In this document: positions 7,166-8,285 of the stretch, one piece after another
Position numbering within the stretch: the first letter of the stretch is position 1
Layout: each line of letters starts with the position of its first letter
From: an uncultured bacterium
GTDB lineage: Bacteria > Planctomycetota > Phycisphaerae > Phycisphaerales > SM1A02
Assembly (NCBI GenBank): GCA_903918555.1
Contig: CAIXEV010000095.1
Location: 1-8,285 of the forward strand
Direction of reading: 5' to 3'
Length of the DNA: 8,285 bases
Translations under genes and position numbers: made by a program
The notes under the pieces: model-generated
The model's input: the letters and a program-made list of their open reading frames with translations, nothing else
Database searches by the model: none
Told to the model about the DNA's origin: nothing

Positions 7166-7334
7166 CGAAGTGAGTTCGTCCCGACGCGACCGCCGAGATC
7201 ATGACCGATCAGGCGCGCGCCCGTTTCGTGTTTGTGCACTTGCTAGATTCGGCACTTTGTGGGAATTTTGCAATCGCGCGAACCTTCGTGATCCTGTCCG
7301 AATCCACCCCGACCCGTCCCCCGAAGCAGGCCCC
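7166..7334. promoter_or_regulatory. Divergent promoter region between aldH and crtN
   Basis: This 169-base gap between two divergent start codons is the only non-coding region of note and must hold promoters for both units. Its centre (about 7223-7275) is clearly richer in A+T than the surroundings. TTGCAA at 7268-7273 reads the same on both strands. On the minus strand a poor -10-like GAATCT (7250-7245) follows it at 17 bases. TAGATT at 7244-7249 is a possible plus-strand -10 with no good -35. No confident promoter can be assigned. A weak AGCAGG (7325-7330) precedes the crtN ATG by four bases. Short direct repeats within the region are listed separately. Confidence 0.55.
7231..7261. repeat. 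Short direct repeats, possible operator, in the crtN/aldH intergenic region
   Basis: GCACTT occurs at 7236-7241 and 7252-7257, 16 bases apart. TTTGTG occurs at 7231-7236 and 7256-7261. A GTGCAC palindrome lies at 7234-7239. The repeats overlap the A+T-rich centre of the divergent region, where a regulator controlling both transcripts could bind. The units are short and chance cannot be excluded. Confidence 0.3.
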
Positions 7335-8285
7335 ATGACCGTGACGAACCCCCGTTCCACCAGCCGCACCCCCGCCTCGCGCGGGCCTTCCGTGGCGGTC
7401 GTTGGCGCGGGTCCGGGCGGCCTCTCGGTCGCCATGCTGCTCGCGGGCGCGGGCCTCGATGTCACGATCTACGAATCGCAGCCGGTCGTCGGCGGCCGCA
7501 CCCGCCGCCTCGAGGCCGGCCCCTACGCGTTTGATTGCGGCCCGACCTTCTTCATGATGCCGTATGTGCTCGAGGAAATCTTCGGGTCGGTCGGCATGGC
7601 GACGAGCGACTTCGTCGAGATGAAGCGGCTCGACCCGATGTACCGGCTGCTCATCGGGAATGAACGCGGCACCAAGCCGACGCAGATCGACACGACCGGC
7701 GACCTCCAGAAGATGGCCGCGCGCCTGAACGCGGTCGAGCCTGGCGACGGCGACGCGTTCCTCCGCTTCATCGCGGACAACCGCAAGAAGCTCGCGCTGA
7801 TGGAGCCGATCCTGCGAAGCCCGATCCGCGGGCTCGCGGATCTCATGAACCTCGACACGCTCAAGGTCGCGCCCGTGCTGCGGCCGTGGGAGTCGGTGTA
7901 CTCGCAGCTCACGCGGTACTTCAAGAGCGACGAAGCGCGCCTCGCGATGAGCTTCCAGTCGAAGTACCTCGGCATGAGTCCGTTCGAGTGCCCGAGCCTA
8001 TTCACGATCCTGCCGTTCATCGAGTATGAGTACGGCGTGTGGCATCCGATCGGCGGCTGCAACGCGCTCGTCGCCGCGATGGCCGAGGCGTGCTCGCGTC
8101 TTGGCGCGCGCATCGAGACGGCGAGCCCTGTGTCGCGCGTGATGTTCGAAGGTCAGCGCGCGTGCGGCGTCGTGGTGCACGGCGAAGAGCGCCGCTTCGA
8201 CCATGTCGTCGTCAACGCAGACGCGACCTGGGCGATGAAGAACCTGATTCCCGCGAACCTGCGCCGCGGCGACCAGCAGGACGCC
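7335..8285 (+). CDS. crtN: CrtN-like diapophytoene/squalene desaturase, N-terminal 317 codons (cut by window end)
   Basis: The frame is open from ATG at 7335 to the last base with no stop. It encodes the first 317 residues of a CrtI-superfamily FAD enzyme; relatives are about 500 long, so roughly a third is missing. A polar 18-residue leader precedes the Rossmann strand and VVGAGPGGLSVA (22-33), with Glu47 ending the second strand. Then come GGRTRRL (53-59) and FDCGPTFFMMPYVLE (66-80). The block FQSKYLGMSP..CPSLF.ILP (207-227) followed by YGVWHPIGG (233-241) resembles the CrtN pattern as I recall it (FQTLYIG..P..GPSL..I.P) more than CrtP. The enzyme would desaturate the C30 backbone to diaponeurosporene or diapolycopene at the membrane. 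It is divergent from the other pathway genes. HpnE-type hydroxysqualene dehydroxylase is a less likely relative. The missing C-terminus limits certainty about substrate. Confidence 0.85.
   Translation, partial: MTVTNPRSTSRTPASRGPSVAVVGAGPGGLSVAMLLAGAGLDVTIYESQPVVGGRTRRLEAGPYAFDCGPTFFMMPYVLEEIFGSVGMATSDFVEMKRLDPMYRLLIGNERGTKPTQIDTTGDLQKMAARLNAVEPGDGDAFLRFIADNRKKLALMEPILRSPIRGLADLMNLDTLKVAPVLRPWESVYSQLTRYFKSDEARLAMSFQSKYLGMSPFECPSLFTILPFIEYEYGVWHPIGGCNALVAAMAEACSRLGARIETASPVSRVMFEGQRACGVVVHGEERRFDHVVVNADATWAMKNLIPANLRRGDQQDA

Noticed and set aside
5759..7204. A 481-codon open frame on the plus strand
   Set aside because: It is a complete shadow of the aldehyde dehydrogenase gene, Arg/Asp/Ala-rich with no motif.
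7199..7465. An 88-codon minus-strand frame across the intergenic region
   Set aside because: Half of it is antisense to the crtN start and it has no ribosome site or recognisable sequence. It adds nothing beyond the promoter region.
7523..8113. A 196-codon minus-strand frame inside crtN
   Set aside because: The plus-strand frame here has clear CrtN-type motifs and continuous homology. The antisense product is Ser/Arg-rich with no domain.

Overview
The window is a very GC-rich bacterial locus that carries most of a C30 carotenoid (4,4'-diapocarotenoic acid or staphyloxanthin-like) pigment pathway. Six genes lie head to tail on the minus strand. A seventh, divergently transcribed gene on the plus strand runs off the right edge. 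The gene set, the FHA/SpoIIE-type phosphatase and the base composition fit a Planctomycetota member, possibly class Phycisphaerae. That assignment is an inference from content, because no rRNA or other phylogenetic marker is present.

Layout, following transcription. From a 169-bp divergent intergenic region (7166-7334) the minus-strand unit runs: aldehyde dehydrogenase (7165-5735), CrtP-like carotenoid oxygenase (5738-4065), PlsC-type acyltransferase (about 4092-3268), CrtQ-like family 2 glycosyltransferase (3281-2073), a regulatory FHA-FHA-GAF-like-PP2C/SpoIIE phosphatase (2072-96), and the first 31 codons of a lipoprotein (93-1). The genes overlap by 4, about 28 and 14 bases, then abut with a gap of 0, then are separated by 2 bases. 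This strongly suggests one translationally coupled operon. On the plus strand a CrtN-like desaturase begins at 7335 and is cut by the window end after 317 codons.

How the genes fit together (established pathway logic applied to these homologues). CrtN desaturates a C30 backbone (dehydrosqualene or squalene) to diaponeurosporene/diapolycopene. CrtP oxidises a terminal methyl group to the aldehyde. The aldehyde dehydrogenase makes the carboxylic acid. The glycosyltransferase attaches a sugar to the carboxyl group, and the acyltransferase adds a fatty acid to the sugar, giving a membrane-anchored polar carotenoid. No C30 backbone synthase (CrtM or HpnC/D/E type) is visible, so it must lie elsewhere.

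The most notable points are the signalling phosphatase and lipoprotein attached to the pigment operon, a PlsC-family enzyme where Staphylococcus uses the unrelated CrtO, an aldehyde dehydrogenase with an Arg at the usual cofactor-binding Glu position, and a repeat-bearing divergent promoter region. No RNA gene, insertion sequence, CRISPR array or convincing terminator was seen. No stretch over 300 bases lacks a gene.
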